This document shows, in pieces, positions 1 to 12,855 of a stretch of DNA of 64,000 bases (positions are counted from its first letter, which is position 1; each line of letters starts with the position of its first letter). The stretch lies in the NCBI GenBank assembly GCA_024663395.1, contig JANFAH010000068.1, positions 1 through 64,000 of the forward strand. The letters are read 5' to 3'. The notes under the pieces were generated by a model. That model saw only the letters and a list, made by a program, of their open reading frames with translations. It was not told the DNA's origin and did not search any database. The DNA is from Pisolithus tinctorius. Lineage: Eukaryota; Basidiomycota; Agaricomycetes; Boletales; Pisolithaceae. The translations under genes and the position numbers were made by a program.

Positions 1-70
1 CTTGGCGAATGCAAGTAATGATGTGCTTTGCATTATTACTTATGTACTAACACAGGTGCAACGTTGCTGT

Positions 71-1898
<1,828 letters not shown>

Positions 1899-2130
1899 TT
1901 TTCAACAGATGGAAGCACACCCGGTACAAAAAAAAAGCAGGCAGGGTTGTTGACTTCCGGGTATAAACGGGACGTCACTTTCTCAAGCCAAACCCGGCGA
2001 CCAATGATGCTTGACTTCCTAATTTGAATCGCATCACGTTCCATAGGCACACTACCAATAAGTAATACAAAAACGAAATGCGGTCCATGAGTATGGTATA
2101 CAGTGTAAGTACATAGCAAAAAGCAGGAAA

Positions 2131-2997
2131 TTAACTGCTCAGTAGGCCGTTGAGTTGTTGTCGATATTGTTCCATAGTTCGTTCCGTTTCTTCGTCCTCG
2201 AGCGTGTCCTGGGGGGCCTGGTCGAAATTGAGAACTCGCCATTCATTCAGACACCTGGACAATTGACTTGCCTGCAACTCCGCACCAACTGTGCCAGCTT
2301 GGCCAAGCTTGCCGTTGGTGAGCTCAAATAAGACCTTATCTACCTCGGCATCAGCTTCCTCAGATATTTCTTCATCTTCCTCCGCATCAAGAACGTCCTG
2401 CAGCATTTCTTCCATAACGCCAGCCTGAAAAGCAAATCAGGGCTGGATTGCTAGCTCCATCTAACAGGGAATCAAACCTTGGTCATTTCCATACTCATTT
2501 CTCTCATGGTTTGGCTTATTTGCGGCAGTCTGATCAGCGAGTTGGACAATTTCATGATCTCCGTGGACTTCTGCAAGGATCCAGTGACCTTCACCATTGC
2601 TGAGAGCAAGAAAAAAGAGTAAGAACTCTTCGGACGGAAGTAAGAAACAATTTACCAAGTTGCTGCGTCAACTGCGTCCCTATGGAACCTAGGCGAGCTT
2701 TGCTAACAGACAGGCGATCCTTCTGCTTGTTGCTCCTTACCACCTCCCTCGCGAGTATTCTTGCGGATTTAACATCGCCCTTTGCAGCGAGCTGCTTCAC
2801 TGTTGTGCGGGCTTTGGCAGTGGCGGCGTCAAGCTATAGTCGTCACCATGAGCGAATAGTGTGAAACTTGTGGCCGGAATGCCGACCTGCCTCATCTCCC
2901 TATCCAATTTCCGACTCTCTGCACGTAGCTTGGCCTGCCATGCGCGTACCCTCTCCTCTGGCGTTGGCCCATACAAGAAACGGTTGATGGACTGCAT
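2131..2997 (-). CDS. VPS24: ESCRT-III subunit Vps24/CHMP3
   Basis: Charged, helical Snf7-family protein that polymerises on endosomal membranes with Vps2 and Snf7 to drive multivesicular-body sorting. The start at 2997 gives MQSINRFLYGPTPEERVRAW followed by the basic helix QAKLRAESRKLDREMRQ; two further in-frame ATGs lie at 3015 and 3024. Spliced exons continue with LDAATAKARTTVKQLAAKGD, then VVRSNKQKDRLSVSKARLGS and SNSLIRLPQISQTMREMSME. The last exon (2131-2415) is the acidic C-terminal arm, MEEMLQDVLDAEEDEEISEE, which holds the autoinhibitory/MIM region. Length, about 220 residues, is normal. Three introns separate four exons. The next gene upstream is 1.75 kb away. Confidence 0.93.
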
Positions 2998-4751
2998 GAG
3001 GATGGAATGTGACATACGGTACACCTAAATACGGAAAGCCACTGCTTGCCCTACCGGACCCACTGTAGTATTTAGGAGTTCGCATTCTGGCCTGTGTCAC
3101 AAGAGCCTTATTTTGCACACTGCGACGTCTGCGCCCGCTTATCTGAAGGAGTCCTTCATGGGTGGCCCGTAAAATTCTGAGCGGCGGCGTCGGTGGTACC
3201 GTGCAGTCCAGGCTGTGCTACGGATGTGTTCGGGTGTCACATGTCACATCGAATCTCAATCCATAGTCACGAATCACTGCGGAAATGAGATTTTGAGGGG
3301 AGGGATAATCCGATGTGTCGAGACTAGATATGCTGATGTCAGACTTTTTTTTGTAAGATATAGCCATTAGTCGTAGCAAAATCAGACTTGTTGATTTCTG
3401 GGTGCTGCATCCAAACAATCTGACAACAACCCGAAGTTAGCGTATCCAAGACAAGTGTAGCCTGATCAAAAGCTGATCAACGCAACATGAATTTACCCAC
3501 CCTGACTGTACTTGACATTACAGCTTATAATCTGACTGTTCTGCTACACAACAACCGTGTCTCTTATTTTTTCTGACCCCCAGATGAAACTACGGACTTA
3601 GCACCTTTATCATCTGCCCCAATCCCCCAAAGTCCGTCCCCCTCAGACCACCCAATACCCTCCCATAGCCATCTTCCCTTCGAAAATGATGCACGATGAT
3701 GGTAGATCCAACCTCCGGAGCCGACGAGATGGAGTCTATCATGTTCAATTTGTCGTGGGTGATCAAACATGTTGCCGCTCCCCATAAACATCTCAATAAC
3801 CAAGGTATTGCAGTTACCGTTGTGTATGGCAGGGTTCTAGGTAGTCCTATCATACAAAGACCTTAGATCCATCTCACGAACATTTCCACAGTATATATGC
3901 AACACCCTCCACCTCTCTCTATGTTTGGAATGGATGGTCATAGTATGGTTGCATCTGTTTCTGTTCCTCTGGTAAGACTTGTAGCTGATTGATTGATTGG
4001 ACTGACTTTCCCCTAGATCCATGCATTGAGAATACCCCAGTGCGTGCTGCTCGTATTCACTGATGGTCTGTTGCTTTGACTAGGAGGTGCGAACAGATCG
4101 TCTGGATGGCCAGGGAGGATGTTACAGTGCCCCGACACATGCCCACTCAGACGTGCCTGAGAGTACATCTGTCTACGGCACAGAAGATGCGTTCGTACAC
4201 GCTAGATTCAGACGAGGGGGCTGGGGGAGCAGCAAGCGAGGGCGGCACCCAGGGGGGGCGACCATTTTTGAAGTGCACCGTGTAGTAGGTACTCTGGATA
4301 TAATCTGATCTTATTATTCTGAATAGCACAAGTGAAGATGGTGAGGATCAATGTGATTCATATGACATGACTCATGTACATATCCTATATTCGCAGTGTA
4401 ATCTGTTTAGAATATAGTTGATGCATGTTGGAATTATCATGACGATAAGTTTGCGAATCCGACCAGATTACACTTCGAAACGAGAACACCTCACGATGAT
4501 TCTCAGACATATTATTAGCATTTACTACTCTTAGGATATAGTATGACTACAGCTTATCGCCCGACTATCACCGCACCCGATTAAAATCCCGTTTCCGCAG
4601 TGAATCGCGGGCGGTACAAACAGCCATACATTGATGTAGTGCACTGAACTGCAAACAATGAAAGACGAAAGTTACAGGAGCCACTATGACAGTATTTACA
4701 GAAAAGATAGACAGATAGATGCAAGGACCAATTTTCAAATCATCGTGCGAT
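2998..4751. other. Gene-free interval (1.75 kb)
   Basis: Largest gap in the window, between the VPS24 start and the transcription-factor stop. Short open frames occur on both strands (for example 3564-3803 minus, 4076-4285 plus), but none resembles a known family, and overlapping frames in the same place are equally open, which suggests chance. The right third (about 4320-4560) is AT-rich and may be 3' flank of the transcription-factor gene. A G-rich run sits at 4216-4258. I see no terminal inverted repeats, poly-A tail or transposase fragment. Confidence 0.5.
4216..4258 (+). other. G-rich tract, four G-runs
   Basis: Four runs of G (5, 5, 3 and 7 bases) starting at 4216, 4223, 4240 and 4252, on the plus strand in a gene-free interval. 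Loop lengths are 2, 12 and 9, so it would only be a long-loop G-quadruplex candidate. Confidence 0.4.
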
Positions 4752-7679
4752 CTATACAGGACCAGCCTTGATTTGACTGACCAGCGTCTCCCAGTACGTC
4801 CAGTCGGACCCGTTGACATTTAGGACAAGGTTTGGGTCAGTCGCTGCGGGCCCGACCCAACCTGTGAAGTCTGCACCGCCTGGCCCTCCCCAAGAGAGTG
4901 CAGGCATGCCCATCGTTCCATCAACAGTGCCTTCATTGAATGTGCTGCACCAATGATCCAGCAACGACTGCGCTGCTGATTCGTCTTCGCTTGGGCTGCC
5001 CGAGCCCGCAGGAGAATTGAGTGATCCATCAGTGGAATTATTGTACTGCAGACGTTGTATCGCAGGGGACTGTGCGAAAGGTGAATTTGGATATGGAAGT
5101 GCCGCCGACAGCTGTGGAGATGCCGTGGATGTGGTGGTCGCAGTCGCAAGAAGGGCAGGGAAAGCTGGTTGAGCAGAAGGCGGAGGAGCAACAGCTGTCC
5201 GCGTGTCAGAAACTATGAGTCCAGAGGAAGTCAATTGTGGATCAATTGTGGATGGCGAACCTGCGGACGCAGTTTCGGGGGCAGACTCTGCAAGCTGTAC
5301 AGTTCTGTTCTTGAGGAACTCGATAATTTTCAACTCCCTGCGAGTAGTTTCGTCCATCTCCCGAATTCCCTCGTGATCCTTCAAGAACTGATCTAGAATG
5401 GTGTGCATCATCTCTGCATCAGGCCCCTGGGGATATAGGACGAGATAGATGCCACTAATCATGGCTGTTTGAAACTCCCTGTAAGCATTATGAAGCGATT
5501 CGCGGTTCGACCGTGATTGGCGGAAAGCATGGCGAACGTGAAAGTCCTTCATGGCGGACTCGAAGCATGCTTTGCGCGACCGCAGGTAGCGGTCACAATT
5601 CAACTTACGCAGCAAGTAGGGGCGATGTAAGCTGACTCTTACAAAAAGAGTCTCCGTGATCAGCAGGAAGCGATGAACGGGGATAAACTTTTTAGTTTCG
5701 TCGAGAGATGTATCAGGGTCAAGAGCGAAATGAGGCGGTAGGTTATTGACGAACTTCATGAGTTCATCGTCGAGAGCAAGAACATCAGAGTAGTGGCTCG
5801 GAGTCCGCACTTTCTGAAAATGATGAACCATTCGACCGATTATAGAAGCGAGCTGGTGACGGAGGATTACAAATGTCATCGGAGTCGGCACGCTCAGTTG
5901 GGACGGACTGGGGTTGACAGTTGGGGTAACGTCTTCCTCGACGTTGAGGGGCGGCAATGTGGAAGTGTAGTCATCTTGAATAGCATGCGGCCTTCCCAGC
6001 ACAAGCGCATAGGACCGGTCAGCATGGTAAAGGTATGACCTGATACTACGTCAGCACCGATTTCAATGCAATGCGAGGGGGATATCATAATTTACCAGAT
6101 GCGCCGTCGATTCTCTACCTGCGCAGGATCCAAACCCTGGACATAGCTGAGAAAAGTATGAAGCAATGAATGTATACCACATACCGTCGGTGCTGCATCA
6201 CGGTGAAGACCAAGTGCCTGAGCAGTTCGCACAGCTGCACCAAGCTGGCTCCAACACTCCGTAATACGGCGGTCGAATGTCAGAAAGCGAGCGCTCTACG
6301 ACGGCATAATTATCTGTACCTGAACAAATCAATTAAAACCCTCACCAACAATCGCGCTAATACAATGTCTAAAGAATCGGGCTGGATGGCAGCAGCAATC
6401 AACAGGGAGCGCCGAGCTGGAAGACTGTAAGAACATAAAGAAAACAGAGGCGATCGCAGAACACACATGACCAATAGTACCTCAATGAAGTCGTTCTCCT
6501 AGTCCGTATGTCGCCAGCCAGATGTTCTGGGGCAAGCCTCACAGATATGGCTAGGACAACAAACAGAAGAGGAAGAAAGCGGGCGTCATTGGTGTTTGCA
6601 CCCACCCCATTCGCACAAAGTGAGGCATATGCTGCTCGGAAATCTTTCTCGCATACAGGATACCTTGTCCAATTTCTACGGCGAAAGCAGGCATTGAACA
6701 GAAACCTGGTGTTCGTGCAGAAAGTTGCTTACATGTCGGTGAAGTAGTGATCAATCAAAGCATCTGAAAAGCGTTGTGGCGGAAGTTCTTGTAGAAGCTC
6801 TGAAATTTTATGGGGCGAAACACCACATTCTTGAACCAAACTTTTGAGGTTATCTGCTGCAGAAGGTTCCAAGTCCTGCCGAACAGAGTCTATAATGGAC
6901 GGGGTCGCAAGGGACGACTTGGGATCCACCCCGTTGACCCCGACCTGTGCTGAAGGTAAGGTGCCATGGAGCGGAGTAGAATTCTTGGTGTCCCACTGGT
7001 CTTGACGCGAGCAGCCAACCACTACGTTTGCCAACTAATGGATCGTTTGTCAGATGAGCAACGATGTAAAGTTCATCAAATCATTCACTTGCTCCAAAAC
7101 GGAAGCTGGGGCAACACTCCCTGAAGCACTGTTACCGTACCACTTTCCACTCTGGAAAGTGCCTCCGCTCGGGTCTTGATCATCAGTGATCGAACGATTG
7201 TCTTCGTCGAGATATTCTGAGCTGGATCGAAAGTGTCTGTCACTGGAGATAGTTGGTGTTGTGGTGCCATTGGCATATTGAGGTAAAGCAAGCTCGATAA
7301 TTTTTTCAAGCCTGGCCAACCGTACACTGATATCCTGATCTGTTTTCCCGGGTGTATATGCCTTACATAGTTCGGGAACTTTGCGTGCTATGCACTAAGA
7401 CGAGAATTTGAGAAGAGCGTGGATAACAGAAGGGCGAGAACTCACGTGTGAACAAGGAATCTGGCGATCACACTTTGGGCACAAAATGCGTTACCTTTCC
7501 CGATAGATACTGGTCTTTGATCTTACCTTTTGCTTGCGTCGATGACATTCACCGCAGGAGAAGCTTAGTGAGGCGGGGTTAGTGGGCGGTCGACATACGG
7601 GGGAACAGAACATGCGGCCTTACCTCACTCTCGTCCTGGCTTTCTTTGCCTGCTGACTATCGAATTCCCCGTCTTCCAT
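4752..7679 (-). CDS. Zn2Cys6 transcription factor with fungal-trans domain
   Basis: Nuclear DNA-binding regulator of unknown target. The start at 7679 gives MEDGEFDSQQAKKARTRVR. Across two small introns follows the binuclear zinc cluster CGECHRRKQKCDRQIPCSHC...C, with all six cysteines present. After a Ser-rich linker, exons from about 7034 to 6400 carry the fungal-trans middle domain (NWTRYPVCEKDFRAAY, LPLLFVVLAISVRLAPEHLA, RTTSLRYYWS), with further short exons down to the large 3' exon (4752-6002). That exon starts LGRPHAIQDDYTSTLPP, a signature of this regulator class, and ends in a low-complexity Ser/Pro/Gln tail with aromatic-acidic patches typical of activation domains. About 800 residues. 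It diverges from MED17 across 293 bp. The regulon cannot be inferred. Confidence 0.88.
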
Positions 7680-7972
7680 TTTACGTTTTTTCAAAGTGTT
7701 GTTGTCTAGGAAGGAGTGGTTAGACTTCACCATGGCCAATGACTTGCTGGTGGATCGGTGTGAAAGATGCAGCTTGATCATTGGACGCCGGGTCGCACGA
7801 CCACGGCCCGGTCACGTGCACGATAGGCTCACCATCGCGTTAAGCTTTTGTCATCCACGTTCCCAAGCCAGGTCAGCCCTGAGCCTGTGGCCCTTGTCGT
7901 CGTGAGCTTGGCAGTAGAGTGACAGCGCACTAGTTAATAGTTGCTGGGGGCAAGAGACCATTCCAAAAAGAC
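7680..7972. promoter_or_regulatory. Shared 5' region of Zn2Cys6 factor and MED17
   Basis: The 293 bp between two divergent start codons must hold both promoters. It contains a CACGTG E-box at 7813-7818 in the context GGTCACGTGCAC. No clear TATA box is visible. Confidence 0.5.
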
Positions 7973-10204
7973 ATGGAGGAGCGGGACTGGAGGAAAACCA
8001 AGTTGTCGCTAGAACGGCCGTACAAAGACGACCAAGGTGAACGTATACCCGTCCTGCTCGACATCACTCCGGATGGTGAACGGGTGTTTGAATCGTATGA
8101 TGCCTTGTGCCTCGTCCATCTAGCCATGCTTGCTGACAGGATGTTAGACCAGAAAACCCAACAAAACTGCTGGGGGAAAATCTCAGAAGAATCTTCTTCG
8201 AAAGGGGTGTCGATTTCTTTGAACGTCAAGACAGCTTACCTTCGGGGGTAGCCCAGTCGCTCGAGGCTGCTGACCAACCGAGTGAGGACGAGGAAAATGC
8301 ACTGGACCCGGCTAAAACAGTTTTAACTTCCGAAGAATTGCTCAGTTTGCGCATGGAATGTATTCCCCGGCTCTTGTGGGTGAGACCGCGGGTCTTCGCT
8401 GCCTATCGCTCATATGGCATTCCCCAGCATCGCCCTTGGTGAGATGACCGAGGCCCGCGACCTTTTGTCTTTGTTGCTATCCTCGGCCCCGCTACGACAT
8501 CCCTCCGCCGCCTCGTCTTTACCCCCTTTAGCTCTAACTGCTACCGTCGCGACAAAGCCACCTCCCATACCTTCCGTCGAGGTGTTTAACGCGCAACTCG
8601 CTATAGGTGGAAAAGACGAAGCATTGCGAAAAGCTGCAAATGTCTTCAAACAAGCCGCCGCCAACCTGGAAAAAAGTCGCCAGAGCAGCGAAAACTACTG
8701 GGCAGACGCGTTGAAGATCAGAAAAGCTAACTGGGGTCTTGTCCCTGCCCCCTTACCCTTGGGTGCTCCGACGGGCAAAGGGGCCGATAAAACGTCGAAA
8801 GACTTCTTCGTTTCTTTTGGTCTCGAAGAGTGTAAGTACGGCTTCCTTTACGGCTATAGTTGCTCACGACCACTCTCCAAAGCCCCGGTACAGTTCCGAA
8901 GAAGAGCGGTTGCCCATATGGGAACGTACGATGCTGAGTCAAATACCCTACAGTTTCCTTATCGTCGACATTATCGCTTGCGAGTTTCGTTGGTGGTAAC
9001 AGACAATGGAAAGACGACGTGCTCCTCTCGGAATGCCCCAGATTTTCTTAGCCCTATATCCCCAAATGAACCTCTCGCAGCTGCCCAGAAAGAAATAGTG
9101 GATGAGGAAGTGTTCTCCGTGTTGATTCGAGAGGCTAGTAATCTTCCTACAGCTTCCACTCGCGTGTCGGAGCGATTGATTGTCATTGATGTGGCTGAAA
9201 GGATCGAACTCCAATTCGAAATGGTGGGTACCGCGATGTTTCGATCATAAATACGTTTACCGATGGCGAGAGAAACAGATGGATGATGACGAAAACAATA
9301 TCCTTGAAATCTCTCATCATAATGGTGTCTTGACTCTGACTTGTGACTTGATCTACCATACGCTTCACGCCCTTCTCCTCTGTATGCACACTGCGCAGAA
9401 GTCACAACGCATACTTTCGACTGGACCGTCGAGGTCGTACGCGTCAGCAATCCCACCCGGTCGATCCGTCCTGCTTCAACCAATCATTGATTTACTTCAA
9501 TATCAACAATTCTGTTCAAGAATCAAGACCGAGTTGAACAAACTGACTTCGGCCCTTCGTTCTGCTGGTGTTCCCTGTGCATTGAGATTTGATCCGGTTG
9601 GGGAAACTGGCCAGCACTTGCAGCGGCGACTGACTACTGGTGATTCGTCCTTGAAGGTTGGCGGTGAAGCTCTCTTGCGGATCGACGATAGGTGAGTAGG
9701 CGGTGCTTTTTTTCCCCAACGGTGGTTAAAGCTTTGGGTTGTTGGAGACAAACCTTGCGCCTGACGTTTGGATCACCGTCGTCCCTGACTGTCCACCTCC
9801 CCCAAGCAACATTATCTATTGCCTCGGTTCCACAATTATGTCAGCTGCTTTCCGATGAAGCAGAAAAATGTTTGCTCAGTAAGCTGTGCGAAACGGGCGA
9901 GCGACATGACAGGTCTAGCGCTGCCTCTACGTGGTTTGTCGACGCCGTTAGTGGCAAGACGGTAGGCAGGTGGGAAGGCTGTATCGTGTACGTACAGTAT
10001 CTGCGATCTTTTCGTCATCTGATTCGGCGTAGAAACTTTTGTGTCTCTTTCACCCAGGACTTTACAGTTCATTCGTCGGCGTACCGATTGGATAAGGGAA
10101 CTACGGACAAGTTGTCTCTGTATGACACGTATTCCCCCCAGACAACAGTTTCTTTGATAGTCTGGCAACAGAAAGTCTTAGAAAGAATCTTGTCAGAGCA
10201 TTAG
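7973..10204 (+). CDS. MED17: Mediator head subunit 17
   Basis: Scaffold of the Mediator head module, bridging activators to RNA polymerase II. The start gives MEERDWRKTKLSLERPYKDD and IPVLLDITPDGE, the conserved Med17 N terminus. Exons by frame: 7973-8094, 8148-8375, 8428-8831, 8883-9223, 9279-9691 and 9748-10204. Later conserved blocks are GENLRRIFFERGVDFFE, IALGEMTEARDLLSLLL, KTSKDFFVSFGLEES, RRRAVAHM, LLQPIIDLLQYQQFC, VGGEALLRID and LTVHLPQATLSIASVPQL. The last exon may hide one more intron (about 9990-10059), which would join WEGCI to DFTVHSSAYRLDKG and remove an unconserved stretch. About 660 residues. Stop TAG/TAA context lies 114 bp from the convergent RPL5 end. Confidence 0.92.
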
Positions 10205-10318
10205 TTGCGATGTGAACATAGATGGCATGACATGCAGGTTGACTACATGGAATCATACACATATTGCATTTTGAGATGGTAAAGGATGCAGGAATTCCAA
10301 GCATTACAGCGGCGGTAT

Positions 10319-11474
10319 CTATTCCTCGTCTTCGTCTTCGTCCTCGTCCTCATCCTCCTCCCCTGCAACTTCTCCGCCTGAAGCCTGGAATGCCTCAATC
10401 TTGGCTTGAATAGCAGCCTTGCGCTCTTCCAGAGTTCGTTTTGGTTTCTTGTACTTCAGCGTTTCTGCTTTCCAGTCTTTGGTCTTTTCAGTGGGCTTGA
10501 AGGTAGGATCTTCCCGGATAGCGGCATAAGCATTGGTGTACATCTCCTCGATATCTTCTGAGCCAATGCCGTCCGCGAGGTATGAGGAGAATTGCTTCTT
10601 GAAGCTGAGAAAAATGCATAAGACAGTGAACTATATTGTGACAGGCTGTTGGCCTACCGCTCATCGTCTTCCTCCTCCAATGACTCCATGTACTCAGCAA
10701 CATGACCACCGTAGATGTACTTTTTCAGCACCTCGGCGTCAAGTTCCTTGCTCTCTGGGTCGTAACCGGGGAAACGTTTGTCTGAATGGGGAATGAAAAT
10801 TCCACCGTCACTGGCACCCTTCATTGCACCGAAGACACGGTGACCGGTCGTCGTGCGTTTCAAACCAACATCGAGGTAGCATTTGAACGGCCGGGGTGCG
10901 TCCTCCTCATCCAAGGGTTCCGTCAACTTCAACGTACCATCGGGCTCCGTCACACCCTCATATTTATCAGCGAGACCGAGCTTCGTTAAAGCGCGGCGAG
11001 CGCAGAGTAAACCAGTAGCGTATGCTAACAGAAATTAGACGGGAACAGAAAGATAGAAATTAGGGCTCCACCTGCTGTCCAGTTGGTGAGTCCATGAGAA
11101 ATGCCGTATCTTGGAAGTTCGGCTGAACGTGCGGCGGTCAATACAAAGTCACCTTGCAGCCGGGCATAGACAATTTGCACGATGATATTCTTGTTCGTGA
11201 AGCGTACTACTAGCCGGTACTTTGGCGCGTTGCTTTGCATATGAATCAGCCAACACCGTCAGAGGGATACTTGATACCTTGATACTTACTACTTGTTCTT
11301 TGCCTGAGTCACTAGGCGTTTACGGGCATAATCTAACGACAGTCAGTACATCATCGTCATCGGTCGTCGACGAGAAAACCACTAACAGTCAGTTTTCCCC
11401 TCACGGCGTCGACGGTATTTGACTTGGAAGCGAGAGAAGTAGGCGTCCGACTTGACCTTCTTGACGAATGGCAT
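10319..11474 (-). CDS. RPL5: 60S ribosomal protein L5 (uL18)
   Basis: Binds 5S rRNA and sits in the central protuberance of the 60S subunit. The start at 11474 gives [20 protein letters not shown], followed by [75 protein letters not shown] and [18 protein letters not shown]. The C terminus is [18 protein letters not shown] plus an acidic Glu/Asp tail encoded by a near-perfect trinucleotide run near 10321-10350. Heavily intron-split at the 5' end, as usual for fungal ribosomal genes. CCACCAG directly before the ATG looks like an acceptor, so a 5'-UTR intron is likely. Family length, about 300 residues. Confidence 0.95.
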
Positions 11475-11777
11475 CTGGTGGAATTTGGTCAGGTACTCAT
11501 CCGAGGACCACGCCGAGCATCCATCCGCCACGGACCAGAAAACAGTTGAAATAAAACCCTCGTCGGTTGTCGACGACACGTCCGGGCCAATAGCAAAAGC
11601 CCAAACGAACACTCACCTTGAGGGATTTGAGGAACGGCAGCGACAGCGAGCTCGGGTATCGCTGTGATGACGATTTACAGTTCCAGTCGTTGTTTACGTG
11701 TATTGATTTCTGTGTCCACACAATTATTTGATTTTAGGATTTTGTTGGCTTAGCTAAGCTGCCTGCTTCCTGCCACC
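11475..11777. promoter_or_regulatory. Shared 5' region of RPL5 and RBM42
   Basis: About 300 bp between divergent starts. The RPL5-proximal part probably includes its 5'-UTR and a UTR intron. No TATA box or named element stands out. Confidence 0.4.
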
Positions 11778-12580
11778 ATGGATCCCTCGCAACAATACTA
11801 CCAGCAATACAACCAGCAGCAAAGCTACGACGTGAATCCGTACCACCAGCCTTACCAGGGTCCGATATATCCTATTCCCGGCTCTTCCTCTCACAGCGCG
11901 CCGGTTCCTGCTAATGCATACGAGTACGATGTTGGCATCGTCGCCCAACAGAGTGTGTATGTTCCCGGAGCAATGATTGATAAGCGCGGCGGTGCAGGTG
12001 GGAAGCTAGCCAAGGGCGGGAAGAGATTGACTGTGCTGCGCAAGGGCGGGGGTAAAGTGTGGGAGGACCAAACGCTTCTAGAGTGGAATCCGTGTGAGTA
12101 TCATTCAAGTTCATTTTCGCCGTGCATATGTGTTGAGGATGGCTATAGCCTGGTTCCGCCTGTTCGTTGGTGATCTGAGCAACGATGTCTCTGACGACGT
12201 CCTTGCAAACGCTTTTAATAAATACACATCATTCCAGAAAGCCAGAGTAATACGGGACAGGCTAAGTGCAAAGGTGTGTGGTCGTCTCCTGCCATCCGAC
12301 ATTTCTTTGACGCAGATATCATAAAGGCTAAATATGGCTTCGTCGCATTCTCTGATCCGGAAGATTTCCTAAAAGCCTGGAAGGAGATGGATGGTGAGTA
12401 TCGCACTGTCCATGTGCACCCCCATGACACTAACCACGTTGCGCAGGTAAATACGTAGGTAACCGCCCTGTGAAACTTAAGAAGGCGGACGATACTGCGA
12501 TTAGACCCGTAGAAATAGGCCACCGCAAGGCAAAGCAACTGGAAAGAGAGCTGAAGAAGAACAGGCGCAAACCTTACTAA
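11778..12580 (+). CDS. RBM42: RNA-binding protein RBM42 homologue
   Basis: Single-RRM protein linked in animals to the spliceosome and stress granules. Exons: 11778-12093, 12149-12273, 12327-12393 and 12447-12580. The N terminus is Gln/Tyr/Pro-rich (MDPSQQYYQQYNQQQSYDVN), prion-like in composition. It is followed by KVWEDQTLLEWNPSWFRLFV, the conserved lead into the RRM. RNP2 is RLFVGDL and RNP1 is AKYGFVAFSD, then DFLKAWKEMDGKYVGNRPVK. The C terminus is basic (RKAKQLERELKKNRRKPY). About 214 residues. Downstream CTNNBL1 also belongs to splicing complexes. Confidence 0.88.
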
Positions 12581-12855
12581 GTGTCCAACCGAGCGTTTTG
12601 GTAGGACGTCACTAACAATGCAAGCATGCCAATGGTATACCCGAACACTTCAGACTTCCCTAGCTCTACGTTATTGTCATTCACCGCTCCAAGGAGCATG
12701 ACTCCGTCCAATGTATTACATAGAATATGTATACACACTATGCACGCACGTCCTGCTGTGTACACGCAAATTCTCCGGCGTTTGAGCACGTCACGTGGCG
12801 GGACGTAGGCAACGAATGAATCCAGTCGCACTTTACCCCTGCGTAATAGGGCGAC

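Noticed and set aside
4076..4308. Two overlapping plus-strand open frames of about 70 codons
   Set aside because: Low-complexity Gly-rich translation caused by the G-rich tract, open in two frames and on the opposite strand; no family similarity.
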